A stretch of 64,000 bases of DNA from Dipteronia dyeriana (lineage: Eukaryota; Streptophyta; Magnoliopsida; Sapindales; Sapindaceae), in the NCBI GenBank assembly GCA_032871835.1, contig CM065295.1, positions 68,132,687 to 68,196,686 on the forward strand. The letters are read 5' to 3'. The translations under genes were made by a program, and so were the position numbers. The notes under the pieces are model-generated. The model worked only from the letters and a program-made list of their open reading frames with translations. It had not been told where the DNA came from and searched no databases. Shown one piece after another: positions 36,628 to 49,375 of the stretch (positions within the stretch are counted from its first letter, which is position 1; each line of letters opens with the position of its first letter).

Positions 36628-38669
36628 TGCACATGCATGTATACACTTTTACACATGTTCTGTTATGCACCCAATACACAACACAACACCCATTGTTGCC
36701 TTTTGCATATTGCACACTTGAACAATATATATATATATCTTTAAACCCCATACCAATACACGTTATATGTACATATTGCAAACTGCTCATGCAGTTATAG
36801 TGCTTGAGTGTATTGGCACATGTTTGGGCTTGGTGTATATGGATTTTTGGCTCTCCGTGTATTGCTTGTGATTTTGGCCCACTTAGGTGTATAATGGGTC
36901 TCTAACCCATATCCATATTTACCAACATCTCTCACCCCCACAAGTGGGGCCAACATAGTTAAGTTACCACAAACCCATCATGAGTGCAATCTTATTAATC
37001 AACATCTGTCACTCCCCACTATGGCGTAAGATGTGATATATACAAAGGATCGTTTGAACATTTAAACACAAGTATTATCATCATTATCAAAGTATTCATA
37101 TGGGTAAATGCATCGTGTGACCTATGAATCTCTATTTACAAGAGGTAATATTGTACATTATTGTATTCTAGATTTAATTTATAATTTTTTATCAGTCAAA
37201 AGCATACTTAATCTTCAAGAAAGCTATGTTTGACTTTATCACATTTCATGTATTCTAGAAATACAATTGGACGGCCAGTGAATACGTAAGTCAGATAAAA
37301 AATTCATTAAATCTTCCCATTCCATCTTTATCTCTCAGTCTCTTGAACAACTGCTACCCTAGACGTGCCTCAAATGTTGAATTATCATAGCCATAGAAAT
37401 AACACGCTAAAGGTGCTAACGTTATCCTGTCACTTCAAGATAGAGTGAATGGTCATGAGGACACCGTTTGAAGTTAATGTAAAACTTTAGTAGAACTTAC
37501 ACAATGAAGAAACATGGATTTATTCTCTCATTTTCCACATCGGTCACATATATCACACGTGGTATGAAGCATGTGTTACAGTGAATTTCATTCTAAATAA
37601 GAATGCATATGTCTTTATATCATTCACTGTACAGATCTTAGTCTAGTCACTAATCTCGTGACAACCCGAGTTCTTAAAAGCTCGCCTCTCTCCGGCGCCA
37701 CATTAATATCTCACATCTGGTTTGATCAGGTATCAATGATAGTGATGTCTACTATGATCAGTTCTAAAATATATTGGTATATTTATTGTGAAGCTCATTT
37801 TGACTCATTCAAGGTGACAAATTCATATATAGTAGCTGCACGAGAATATATCATACATATTCTCTAATATATATGTGTCTCATCTCAGTCTGCTATCTCA
37901 GCAACTGAGGTGACCGCACATGTAAGAATGACGGTCTCAACCTGATAATATATCTTTACTACATTATGTGTGTAATTATGCTAGCATTAACAATAACTTT
38001 CCTTACTATTAAAGTTATATCATAATCCTCTCAATCTAGGATTATATTGGTATACATTCACCAATCCCGTAACATAATTTATATTAGGCCTTGTACATAT
38101 CACAATGTACACTTGATAGTTAGTCGTACTTTCAAGATATGTCATAATCCTCTTGACAACATATCAGTGTTGTAATATAGAATTATATTGGTGTCCACTC
38201 ACTAATCTTACGACGTAACTAATGATAGATTTTGTACATATCATAATGTACATGAGACTATGTACTAATATGAGGAACTTATCATCAATATCTTGATCTT
38301 ATAAGGATTCAGGGTACTTAGTAAGGTTAAGAGTTTGTGATTTCACAATAAGAGTATCTATGAGCTTATAATTGCTCATTCTGAATCAGCTCTCACTCTC
38401 AAAATATAAGCCATTTTGCTCATATAAAATCTCAATGAAATTTGAGAATTACCATTTCATTATGGTTTTACAAACTCTTTATTATTTCCAGCCAAAAACA
38501 TATAGTCCACATACATATATAATATAAAAATTATCCTTAACCTATTTAGGGTACTTACCATGACTATCTTTAATCATCATTAAACTGTAAGACATTACAG
38601 CTTGATGAAATAAAATATACCACTTTCTAGAGGATTGTTTCAAACCATATATTAATTAAGTAAGCACAC

Positions 38670-38933
38670 TTATGCGATGTTGGTCTTTTGAAACAAATAA
38701 TTTATAGGTTGCTCCATGTAAATCTTTTCGTCTAGTTTTCTATCAATAAGTACAATTATTACATCCATTTGATGTAAATTTAGTTTCATATATGTGACGA
38801 GTGTTAGAATAAGGTGTATGGAAGAAAACTTTACTTTTAAAGAATAATTTTTTTCATTTGCGACTAATTGTACCTTATACCTTTCAATAGTACTTTTCAC
38901 CTTACATATGATATGAGGAACACATATGTTCAC
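38670..38933 (-). pseudogene. Copia reverse transcriptase fragment
   Basis: The frame reads STIERYKVQLVANEK, then FSSIHLILTLVTYMKLNLH and QMDVIIVLIDRKLDEKIYME. It aligns with the start of the copia RVT_2 domain (IERYKARLVAKG, LHQMDVKTAFLNGEL, EEIYMEQP). The Asp of the HQMDV box is kept but the surrounding sequence is decayed. No other RT box was recovered nearby. Confidence 0.82.
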
Positions 38934-41699
38934 AATGGCTTAATGACTAGAAGGTAAGTGAATCAAGTCCCATACATGAACACTATTCTAGACTTCATCT
39001 CCCATTCCATTGCTTTCATTTATATATTCTCTTAGTGGACATCAGTGATAGCTTAATTCTAAAATCCTTGGCTCATCACTATCAAGTGAAGTAATCATCA
39101 AATCTTCCCTTTCAATCTCCAAAAGATGACATGGGATAATTTTTATGATTATTTCAATGAGTTGGTAAATTATTACGGTGGCTGATTCACCAGCTGTTTC
39201 ACTTTTACTAGGGATGAAAGATTCATGTAGATTTCTACTCCATTACGATGTAGATTCCCACTCCCACTAGGGATGGAAGATCAAGTTAGATTTTAATTTA
39301 CTGCCACTCGCGTATTAACACAGATCATACAATTCTTAAAAGCAGATATCTATATTAAACTCGCTTCTACTAAGAAATTCATTCTCTGACAACATCTTAT
39401 GATTTTAATTTGGTCACACTTTTAAAATAATTGAACACTATTGTGTATTTAATCCTTTAGAATGCACAAAGTATCAAATAAAGATACAACTTCTCTTCTT
39501 GCATTCAATTTCTCATTTCTATGAGATGAATCATAAACATAACTTGCATACCCCTAGGGTTGTAGATTAGTCAGACCAAACAATCTACCTATCTATAATT
39601 CATATGGCATGGTAGTGTTTAATCAAGTGGAACATGAATAAGTAAGTAGACAACAATCAATTAAGATATCTTTAAGTAAGATACTCATAAATTCACTTGT
39701 GCCATCACAGACTTAACCATTAACAACAATATTTAATTCCTTCTTTCCGCTACACTAATTGTTGTAGAGTTTTAGGAATAAATAAATATATTTCTATATC
39801 TTCTTGCTAAACAATTCGTTGAACTGTTCAGAAAAATATTTACGTACTTGGTTTATTCTTTAAACTCAAAAGTTTATCATCTAATACGATCCTCAACCAA
39901 ACAATCTGATGCAATATAATGCTTTCAATTTATAGGGGATCAAATAGATATGACCGATACGTCTAAAGATATTAATGAACGTAACTAGATATAAAATTTT
40001 ATGTCTAGCCTTTACATTCATTCAATCACAAATGTAATAATGAATTAGTTGCAATGAAATTCATGATCCAGTTCCTTATTAATTGGTTTTCTAGTTATTT
40101 TTCTTGCTAGATAATTTGCATGACCTTTAAAATAAATGAGTCCAATTAGTCCTTTCTGACTGATATACTTATTCTATTTAGTCCAACATGACTTAATCTA
40201 GCATGCCAAAATATTAATACCATTACCATTGTAATGATTGAAAAACAAACAAAATTGTAACAGTCTCTACTAACGTATAATAATATAAAACCATTAGGAA
40301 TCTATCAAGTACCATATGAATATAATTTGTTAAAATAATATTCATACAACCATCATGATCATTAACGATAACCCGAATTAATGAGGATAACTACGGACAG
40401 TAAAACCCAGTTAGATCTCAAATGTATATTAGATCATTATGGAGTACAAATTTAGGCTACCATGCAAACCTAGTTTGTAGGTAATTAACTCCAAAATTGT
40501 TCTAACACTTATATATATTGTCTCTAATAATCTAACTTAACTCAAAGTGTGCTTTACAGTTTATTGTTGGATGATATATCTTTACTTATCTACTGTCCAC
40601 AAAGGACAAGATTCAAAAAGAAAATACCTAGCCTGAAACTTAAGCATAATTTAACAAATTCTTGAGTTTAGGTTTAACTCTTTTTGACTCATTGCATTCA
40701 TGAGCGAAAAATGACCCATCTTGTCACAACTGTAACAAGTTATTTTAGTTTTGTCATTTCTCAATTCGTTATCTCTCAACTTCTTACATATTTCGATCTA
40801 AGATTAAGTGGCTATGACTAGATTCTCTTCCTTTTTTTGGAAATATCTATTTCCACTAATATGCTCAAAACTAAATTTTTTGTACAAGTTGGAATCTTTC
40901 ACATTAAATTGGCTAAAAGACTAAGCCGTCTCTAAACGCTTATCTTCTACTACCGAAATGACGCGATCGATATGTGTCAGATTAATTTTATATATTCCAA
41001 CTATCAGAAGAGATCAAATCATTTAGTCGGTGTATCATGCTTTATATCCTTATTGGAGACTGTCACTAATTTTGGCGCTTCTTATAAGTACTCAAAACTT
41101 GATACCGTACCTACTAAAATTTAGTACTCAAAATACTATTAAAATCGCCCTTCAAGCCAAACTCTGAAAGGTTAACTACTTTACTTAAATCCTATTGTAC
41201 TTATAAACATGTGAGGCTACTATTTAAGTTACTCCACAACATAATGCAAGCAATTTAACTTATAGCTTGATAATCCTCCACATCTTGTATGTCAAGCAAA
41301 TAAGTACTATACCGAGGTTCAATCATGATTCATGTTATAGTCTCAAGAGCTTCTTACTCATAAATACACTAATCCTTTTTGTATATATTCCCTAAATTAC
41401 ACGATTTAGTTTATCATTATCAAATTGGCATAAATATATAATCTATATCTTATGCTAATATGTGTAGAGACATACAATCTACTATGCAAGCATATTAACT
41501 TCCAAAAAACACACATTTAATTTTGCTTCAAACACAAACCGAAAAGATGATGAAACAATTTAAGGTATAGAACCGAAAAAGTTGTGAAAGCGCCTAATTA
41601 CCATTCATTTCCAAAAATTTAATCATCATATATTCAATACTTTGCGTAAAATTATAATTCTAATATTGTACTCAACAATTTTGAATTTACAAAAAACAA

Positions 41700-42194
41700 G
41701 TGATCCTATAAATAACAGAAGACTAATGAATGAGTAGCCAAAACGACCGGAACTCAATAAAGAATAATATAAGAATATATTCAAGTCCAATATCATAAAA
41801 ACTCGAACAAACAAACAAACACAAGAACACACAAGTATGCCATTTCTTATATATAATCCTAATACATGCATTTTTGCTAACTTTGTCAAATTAAATCTCA
41901 TGCATGTGCATACACTATAATGTGTGTGAATGTGTTATATAAATTGAGCACAACGACGCAGGGACACATATGAATACAATGTGTATATGTGCCTTAATAG
42001 TCTTACTAAAGGAAAGAGGTATAGTTTACCTTTGATATACAATAAAGCTTGTTCCTCTTTGAAGGCTTCTCTTGCTTAACAAGTTGTCATCGTTTCTTTG
42101 AAGCTTGAATCATATATACCTAGACAACTAATCAATATAAGAGAAATATCGTTTTGATATGGAATTAATGTCAACACAAATCATACACCTAACA
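41700..42194 (-). repeat. Truncated 3' LTR of the gag-only copia element
   Basis: Clearly homologous to about 47390-47832: shared blocks include caataaagaataata, ctttgtcaaattaaatct, acctagacaactaatcaat and agaaatatcgtttt. The copies differ at many positions, which indicates an old insertion. Homology fades below about 41750. Confidence 0.8.
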
Positions 42195-42215
42195 ATCTTC
42201 CCATATTCCCCCCTT
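42195..42215 (-). other. Polypurine tract of the gag-only copia element
   Basis: The minus strand reads AAAGGGGGGAATATGGGAAGA and ends next to the LTR start TGTTAGG (one T intervening). Such a tract primes plus-strand synthesis, and it marks this LTR as the 3' one. No such tract precedes the copy at 47832. Confidence 0.75.
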
Positions 42216-43358
42216 TGGTAAATTACATGTCAAAACACCTATACATATACTACAAATACAAAGTGAAGATTGGTCAAAAGCACTCCCTCACATTACAATG
42301 AATAGGACCATCCTAGACTAATCTTTATCAAGGCTTGAATTCTTTCATATAGTCTTCTCTTGATATCACCTAAAATCAACTTGAAGCACAATATATATAC
42401 AAGAGAAAAATACACCTATATGGCAATACTTAGTTAGCATGTAACATTAATATAGTCCAAATGGATACATGTCTCCCCCTAAATACATGCATACTATCCA
42501 TTGAAAGATTTTTTTTTTATCCAAATATTACATGTCGATTACAAGTTCAAATATTCAAAGTCTCAACAAAAAATATAAAAAACAAAGCTTAAAAGAGCTA
42601 TTTTAGTACCATCATTTTCTCCCCCTTTTTAATATGAAATGAGGCCAAAAGGAAAAAAAAAATGATACCTTATGATCACATAGCTCTTTGTTAGCCACAA
42701 GTGTCATCAAAGTACTTTCCCTGGTTTGTTGAAATAATGAATCACAAATGCATAACTGTTGCTTTTAAGCATATAGGTGAATTTTACCAAATACAACAAA
42801 TTTATTAACAATAAAATCAATCCCAAATATGGAGGAATTGGTTTCAACCACAATTAATATCAACCTCAAACATGAAGGAATTGATTGCAACCATAACTAC
42901 TATCAACCCTAAGAAATGAGAAATTGATTGCAACTACAATTATATCAACCTCAAGTATGAAGAAATTCAATGCAATATCAATTACTATCAACCTCAAAGT
43001 AGGAGAATTTTATTGTCAACACACACTTATACGATTATTTCAAGATAGATATCATGCATTCTCAAGATTCAGCATTTCAAACAATCAATATGTCAATAAA
43101 AATATCAAGGACAAACATGTGAACATATCATAAAAGAGAACAAAGTTTAGTATACAATACTCTTCCTCAATAAATGCACTATCCAAGATCAAGATAGGAT
43201 ATTTTTCACTAAGATATCTACACAATCACACACTCAAACAATTTTAAAGAAATCAAATAAACTAAGCTCCACAAACCATGAGAGATATACCAAGATTTTC
43301 AATATCTCTCATAATTCTTCTAAAACTGCTAACAAATCAAATTCATTTATAAGCAAAT

Positions 43359-43361
<3 letters not shown>

Positions 43362-43402
<41 letters not shown>
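43362..43402. repeat. (GT)n microsatellite
   Basis: An uninterrupted GT dinucleotide run of about 41 bp within the internal region of the copia derivative. Confidence 0.97.
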
Positions 43403-43403
<1 letters not shown>

Positions 43404-44515
43404 TTGCTTCAAACATATATAAAGGAGTAATTGGATCATCAACATACAAACCATATCAACATCTATTCATTTTAAGTTTTTCCATAATAGGTAAAACCGA
43501 TTACCGTCAAGAACTTTTTGCTTTCAAAAGAATATATTTCAACATATGAGTGTGTGTGCATGTGACTCGTCTTCCCATTTCTATTTTTCAACTCGAGCAA
43601 TCATCATTTTCAACTACACTCCTTTAAGCCTTTTTTTTTAATTTTAAGCTTGAATCAAAGAATTTTTTTTATTGATTCTTTATTTTTCAACACTTCTTTG
43701 ATTTTTCTAATGTAAACATATGCTCTTTATAAAGGCTTTAACTCATTATATTGGTGTAGCTCTTTCCTTCATTGAACGGTTGCATAACCACTATATGTAA
43801 CCCTTTCCATGAAGGTGCTCGTTGCGTTCTATGTAGTACCGAAACAAAATCGATACTAATCATAGGTCATTTTTCATGTACTAGTCATAAGACTACAAGG
43901 TGTATCCATAATTTATATATTTTCAAAATCAACTTACACTAAACATATGAGAGAAGCAATATGTGCATTTTTGAAAACCAAGTTTTAAGGTTTAAAAGCG
44001 CATGATCCAAGAGCAATACATAGAGATCTACTCAAGATCATTACTTCTCAATATAGTAGATTTCAAAGAATATGAAGTTCATATTTTTCAAAAATATGCC
44101 ACTCATCATACACACAAATTATGTATACGATCTTTGTGAACAATTTCACTAAATGATTTATAGATGACAATTATTTAAGAGAAACATGTGTATCTTAACT
44201 AAGATTCTCTAAAATGATTTTCCATATGATGTTATGCATATAGAGTTGAAAAGATGAAGCAAGAAAGCAAGCTTATGTGTAGAAATGTACCTTAGCTAGC
44301 TTTTTCATCAATGTAAGATCTTTGCCTTTTTATGAGCTCTTTTTGCTTTTTTGTCCTCATGACAACAAGTTATCGGTATTTCTTTTCAAGAGAATTAAGA
44401 TCAAATACTTCAACTCAAACAAATACATAAAAATGAGCTCATCTGAAAGTCTTAACAAATCATCACCAGATTTCAAAAATGGACTTCTCTAAAGTCAATT
44501 AATAGATTTCGACCA

Positions 44516-45440
44516 TCATAACAATATTGAGAGATAGCTAAGTTCATAACAAAGTTCATAACAAAGTAATAGAAAAAAAAAGCTATTCTCACATGTGAAC
44601 CTTAATCTAATGGTAAGAGCACTCACCCTTGAACCATTTGTTCTTGGGGGTGCACTAACACACAAATCATCACTATCTTTATTGACTTTGATATTGAACC
44701 TAGTATGGAGACTTTCCATAATTTGATTCAAAAGAATACCATTGATACTCATCTCCTCAACATCTTTAGCTTTACATGCTTTGTCAAGTCTAGAGTGATT
44801 AGCACTCTTCTACACCCAATTTCTATTGGCATGCTTTGAAACAACATCATATTTGTCATATCTAATGCCCTAGCATGCTTCAATTTAAGGTTAATCTTCT
44901 TCTCTCTAGATGCATTTCCTATTTTTATAAAATTCAATGTACTTATAACACATTGGCTTGATATGACCAACGGTATTACAAAATTGATAATTATGAATAA
45001 AAGTTTAGATTGTACCTTGTAGGATTTAAGAAGTATTAGTGATCAAGTCTAAATTTGATCATCCTTTGGAAAAACTTCTTCTTCTTTGTTTTTGTCACTA
45101 ACATTCTTTTCAAGCTTATAGATAAAATTGTTAGTAGACAAATGAATTAAAAAAACATGAAGAACTTTTTCCACAATTAGCATGGAATCTATTCTATGCC
45201 TCTTTTGGCATATTAGTATTTCTATTATGAGAAAGGTGTTTAAAACTTACACTACTATGTATGGCAAAAGGTCTAAGAGTTTCAACTTCTCTAAATAAAC
45301 CTTATTCATACTTCATGAGCATTTTGGTTTAGGAGAAACTACTCCAACACATTTAAGACTTGGAGAAGTGAAACCTTTCTTAACAGCCAACCAAGCTTGC
45401 TCATCACTAGACTTAATATAGTCTTTCACGAGCGCTTTTC
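44516..45440 (-). pseudogene. Decayed copia gag (UBN2-like)
   Basis: Near 45430-45370 the minus strand reads KSSDEQAWLAVKKGFTSP, matching the 'YLKSxDExAWxAVxxGWxxP' pattern of UBN2-type copia gag. About 44930-44760 gives a piece with LKHARALDMTNMMLFQSMP, and about 44752-44640 gives MESLHTRFNIKV. Both fit later parts of the same domain. The pieces are in different frames with many stops. Confidence 0.6.
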
Positions 45441-45554
45441 ACAAAACATATATATATATTTTTCAAACAAATAAAAGAGGACAATCATGACTCGAAAACT
45501 TTAGCAATTCACTGTGAGTGTATCTCGGATCTTGTTAATTACATCTAATGACCC

Positions 45555-45566
45555 GTTCTGATACCA
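45555..45566 (-). other. Primer binding site of the gag-only copia element
   Basis: The minus strand reads TGGTATCAGAAC two bases after the LTR end. It differs by one base from the TGGTATCAGAGC site complementary to initiator tRNA-Met that most plant copia elements use. Confidence 0.85.
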
Positions 45567-45568
45567 AT

Positions 45569-47832
45569 TGAAAATACAACATGGTTAATTTACCCAAAGT
45601 TAACTTAGAGGAGGGTGAATATGCTTTTATACCTTTTATCAATCCCTTAAAAAAACAAAAAATTGTCCCTCTATATAGCTTGTATCACAATTTATTAAAC
45701 AAATACAAGCACACATAGATCAATGAAAGACATGCTTAGCCAAGCAAAGTCAACATAGTCTATAATTTACATGTGAAAAGATTTCACTCAACACATAAAC
45801 AATTAAGCACTAGCATTCACATATATATAAATCTTGTTCTTAAAAAAAGACTCCTTGCTTAGGTTTTCGAATCCTCTTGGCCTTAGCTAAACTTCCTCGC
45901 TCAACTCCCCGAACCTGCTTGATTATAGTCAAGCATCCATACTTAACTTTCCGGGCCGACCCTAACTAAGACTTTCTCTTTTCAAGTTGAAGCATCCACT
46001 ACAACAAGAGACTTCTACCTTTTTCAAGGCAAATGATCTAAGTGAAATGCAAATGATGCAATCACAAACAACATAGAATATACAATCAAAAAATCCTATG
46101 AAAACTAGAATTAAACAATGAGCACACAAAGTAAGATATTCTAGTCTACAGTCCTAATAACAATATCATCATGCAAATGATGCATGAACATATGAAATGT
46201 ATGGATTAGATACACTTCATGAAGAACTAAACATAATCATCAAAATGCAGAAAAACAAGTTTGTTTAGATCTTGAAACATGAACAACGGCCTATAGTATG
46301 TGAAACACCTAACACACATAAAACCTAGATTTTATTCATGTAACTAAAGCTTGAAATACAACTCATATTCATGAAGCACATAATCAAGACTTTAGAACTA
46401 AAACCGAAAAATGCTAGAATCACAAAATATATTCAATCAAATTTTCTATCAATCATTTAGAGCACATATTCACAAAATAATCAATTAAATTCTAATAGGG
46501 TATAAATAATCAATTTAAATGTGTTATTCCTAAATATGTTCAACTAAAGAGACCTAGCATATGTAGAGACTATTTATCATCAAAATCAATCAGTTGAAGC
46601 ACAAATAGTCGTAGATTAAAAGCTAGCACAATACAACACATAAACATATGAAAACATAGGTTTTAAGAAAACCTTACTCAACATACATGTTCCTAATTAA
46701 GCTCATCTAGCTAAAATAGAGTCTCTATCTCCTAATAGATATTGTTCAAGTAATATACAAATATAGAATAATAAAACCCAAGGTAATTGAAGGATTTGAA
46801 GAAAAAAAATCAAAAGATAAATCAATACCTTGAGAAAAATGTACAATTTCATTTTTGATGTAGAACCATCACAAAACTTGAACAAATGACTTCAAACTCT
46901 CTTGGAGATAATAGATGGCTTTTATATAAAGACTCTTCAACTTGAATCACTCAAATCAGACTTCTAATGAGTGAGTTATGATGTTTGAAAGTTGGAGAGA
47001 ATTTCATGAGAAAATTCTGTACATTTTCTTCTTCAAAGAGAAAATGAGATGAAGGGGGAATTTAAATGAAAGAAATAAGAGAATGTGACGTGGTGTGAAG
47101 GGGTGCTCATGTGGCACTAGGTGGCATGCCTCATAACTGTCCCATAGAGGTGTGTGTGCCTCACGGGGGTAGGGAGCCTCCTTTCCTATGAGGCTCACGC
47201 GCCTCTACAGGAAGGGTGGCAAATGGCCTTTGGCCATTTTCTTCCTCCCATGCACTCCTCTCATGTTCTTCGACCGTTCTCCGGCCTCCGAATTCGGATT
47301 TTGAATCCGTTTTTGGATTACAAATCGGGACTCTCTCATGAACATGAACGTTAATAAAACTTTCATAACAAGTATAAAAATCAATACGATATAAGAAGAC
47401 GAAAACCATGAACACAATAAAGAATAATACGAGAACATATTCAAGTTCGATATCATAAAAATACAAACAAACAAAAATAAAAACACACAAATATACCATT
47501 TTTTATATATAGTCCTAGTACATGCATTTTAGCCAACTTTGTCAAATTAAATCTAATACATATCCATATATTATAATGTGAGTGAATGTGTTATACAAAT
47601 TTAGCACAACGATGCATGGACACATATAAATGCAATGTGTGTGTACCTTAATAGCCTTGTAAGGGGAAAGAGGTCTAGCTAACCTTTGATATGCAATAAA
47701 GTTTGTTTCTCTTTGCTTGACAAGTGCCACTCTTTCTTCGAAGCATGAATCATATAAACCTAGACAACTAATCAATACAGGAGAAATATCGTTTTGGTAT
47801 GAAATTAATGCCAACAAAAATCAAACCTAACA
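45569..47832 (-). repeat. 5' LTR (about 2.26 kb) of the gag-only copia element
   Basis: Bounded by TG (47832) and CA (45569) on the minus strand and followed by the primer binding site. Only its outer 430-490 bp are matched by the surviving 3' LTR, so the inner border rests on the CA and primer-site position. It could contain inserted sequence. Confidence 0.65.
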
Positions 47833-49375
47833 AAATTGTTAGCCAAAAAAGTTAGTAACCTCCCTTAAAAAGCATTTTTCACCTTAAAGAGACCAAGTTC
47901 TAGGGGGGTTCGGTACGTCTAAAGACCCGATCTCAGAAGGAACCCGGTACGTCAAAATACCTGATCCTAGAAGAGATTTGACTTGTCCATTAAGCACCAT
48001 TGCACCATCAGGGCCTGAAAATGACCCAATCCAGATTGGTACTCGACCTCCCGAGGGTACTAGGTCAACACCTCAACCCGGTTCGACACGTGGAGAACCA
48101 TCGACAACAAACGAGATCAAGCCATCTAAACCCATTCTCTCAATACCTTGTTGCGCCTAATGACACAACCAAGCCCGCAAGCACCCTAAGAACCTTTAAA
48201 AATAACCCAGACCTCCCACAAAGCTTTGATCCACTCTTAGGGACCATAAAGTAAAGTCGCATGCTTGAAGAAGATAACATGGCAACCTACAGAAAAGAGG
48301 TTGAACAATTAATGACAGGACAACATACACACAAAAAAGGAAACTTAAAGGATCAACGAGCGGGATTCCCCAACAACCGCACCATGCCAACAGTAGGATG
48401 TCGTCCCACCTAAGCTCTACCCAATGTCAACTATGCCAAGTATGAGGAAGGAATCTCTGTTGTTTCAACAAAATGGATGCCGATCATACCTAAACTAGAG
48501 AAGGAAACTATGCAGATGAGAGTCTGGCAGTGTGTAGCGGGACAGACGCTGACTTTGTCTCCTATTGAACGGAATGGTGATAGTGACATCTCTCATTAGT
48601 GAGAAACATTTCCAACCAATCTGAGCAACTCGAATCACCATCAAAGCACCACATGAACCCTTTTGAAGCGTTTGGAATACTGTAGGGTACATATGGAGCA
48701 ATCACGGCCCTTTAAGGCTTGTGTCTCCCACTAGACCAGTTCGAGTCAGTGATAATGATCAGTTGGCCATCCTTCACCCTAGGAATCAGGTTCCTTACCT
48801 ACCCAGAACAATATCAGATCAGTAGGAAAGCCTATATGGCATTATCATGACCTTCCCAGCTATGCCACCTGGACACCTAACTAGAAAGGGACGTTAAGGA
48901 TCGAGCTTGGTTTTTTCCACCCAAAAGGATGCCCCTCACCTACCACCATGAGACCACTCTATAAGTACCCTAACTTTGGAAAAGCAATGGGGATGAAAAA
49001 AATGAAAGTTTCGTGAGACTTATAGTGCATCCTACTTGGTTACCACTCACCCAGTGAAAGCTCCATGTTGTTCATTCTACTTGATCACTACCCCTCATTG
49101 TAGATCTACCATCTCTTATACCCCACTCAGCATCCATGTTCATGTATGCTTAAGTGCATTGCATGATGTACTCTATTTAAGTTTATTAATAAAATGGTCA
49201 CATTCCTAATCACATTTTCCATATTATCACTTGCTCTTCCCCTTTCATGACTGACATTGAACCTCGGGGTTGGTCATTGGTTGTTGGATATGGTAGGACA
49301 CTGTACCTGGTCAGACAATCCCCTACCTTGTCCGCTTTAACCGTGGTGCACCTGTATGCCGTGGTCAACTAGTGT
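47833..49375. other. Unassigned, probably retroelement-derived sequence
   Basis: Less AT-rich than its surroundings. About 47978-48160 and 48255-48410 give short plus-strand frames rich in Pro, Thr, Ser and Glu that resemble the start of an LTR-element gag. Near 48950 there is a TATA-like element (ctctataagtaccc) and near 49185 an aataaaa motif, as in an LTR. No second copy is present in the window and no domain is recognised. Its right edge abuts the broken Mutator-like element near 49376. Confidence 0.3.

Larger units (their letters stand above)
35847..41700 (-). mobile_element. Old Ty1/copia element, 3' part with its 3' LTR
   Basis: Read on the minus strand: a zinc-knuckle-like motif of gag at about 40745-40690 (ITCYSCDKMGHFS, with the last Cys lost), decayed sequence, and an RT fragment at 38933-38670. 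Next comes a polypurine tract (gtgggggtgagaga, just above 36927). The LTR then starts TGTTGGTAAATATGG at 36927, runs to lower coordinates and is split by a hAT element. The LTR continues to roughly 35.85 kb. The 5' LTR was not found, so the element is truncated or merged with its neighbour near 41.7 kb. Both limits are approximate. Confidence 0.65.
41700..47832 (-). mobile_element. Copia-type element with long LTR and gag remnants but no pol (TR-GAG/LARD-like)
   Basis: Read on the minus strand: the 5' LTR starts TGTTAGGTTTG at 47832 and ends ...TTTTCA at 45569. It is followed after two bases by a primer binding site, then decayed gag, about 2 kb of AT-rich non-coding DNA, a polypurine tract and the 3' LTR starting TGTTAGGTGTATG at 42194. 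The internal region (about 3.35 kb) has no recognisable protease, integrase or RT. The 3' LTR matches the 5' LTR for about 430-490 bp and is then lost near 41.7 kb, where the neighbouring copia element takes over. Confidence 0.7.

Noticed and set aside
44585..44650. tRNA-like stretch (aatggtaagagcac ... ccttgaacc ... ttctt)
   Set aside because: It resembles a tRNA-derived SINE head or a chance D-arm/anticodon pattern, but no acceptor-stem pairing or proper T-arm is visible, so no tRNA is called.
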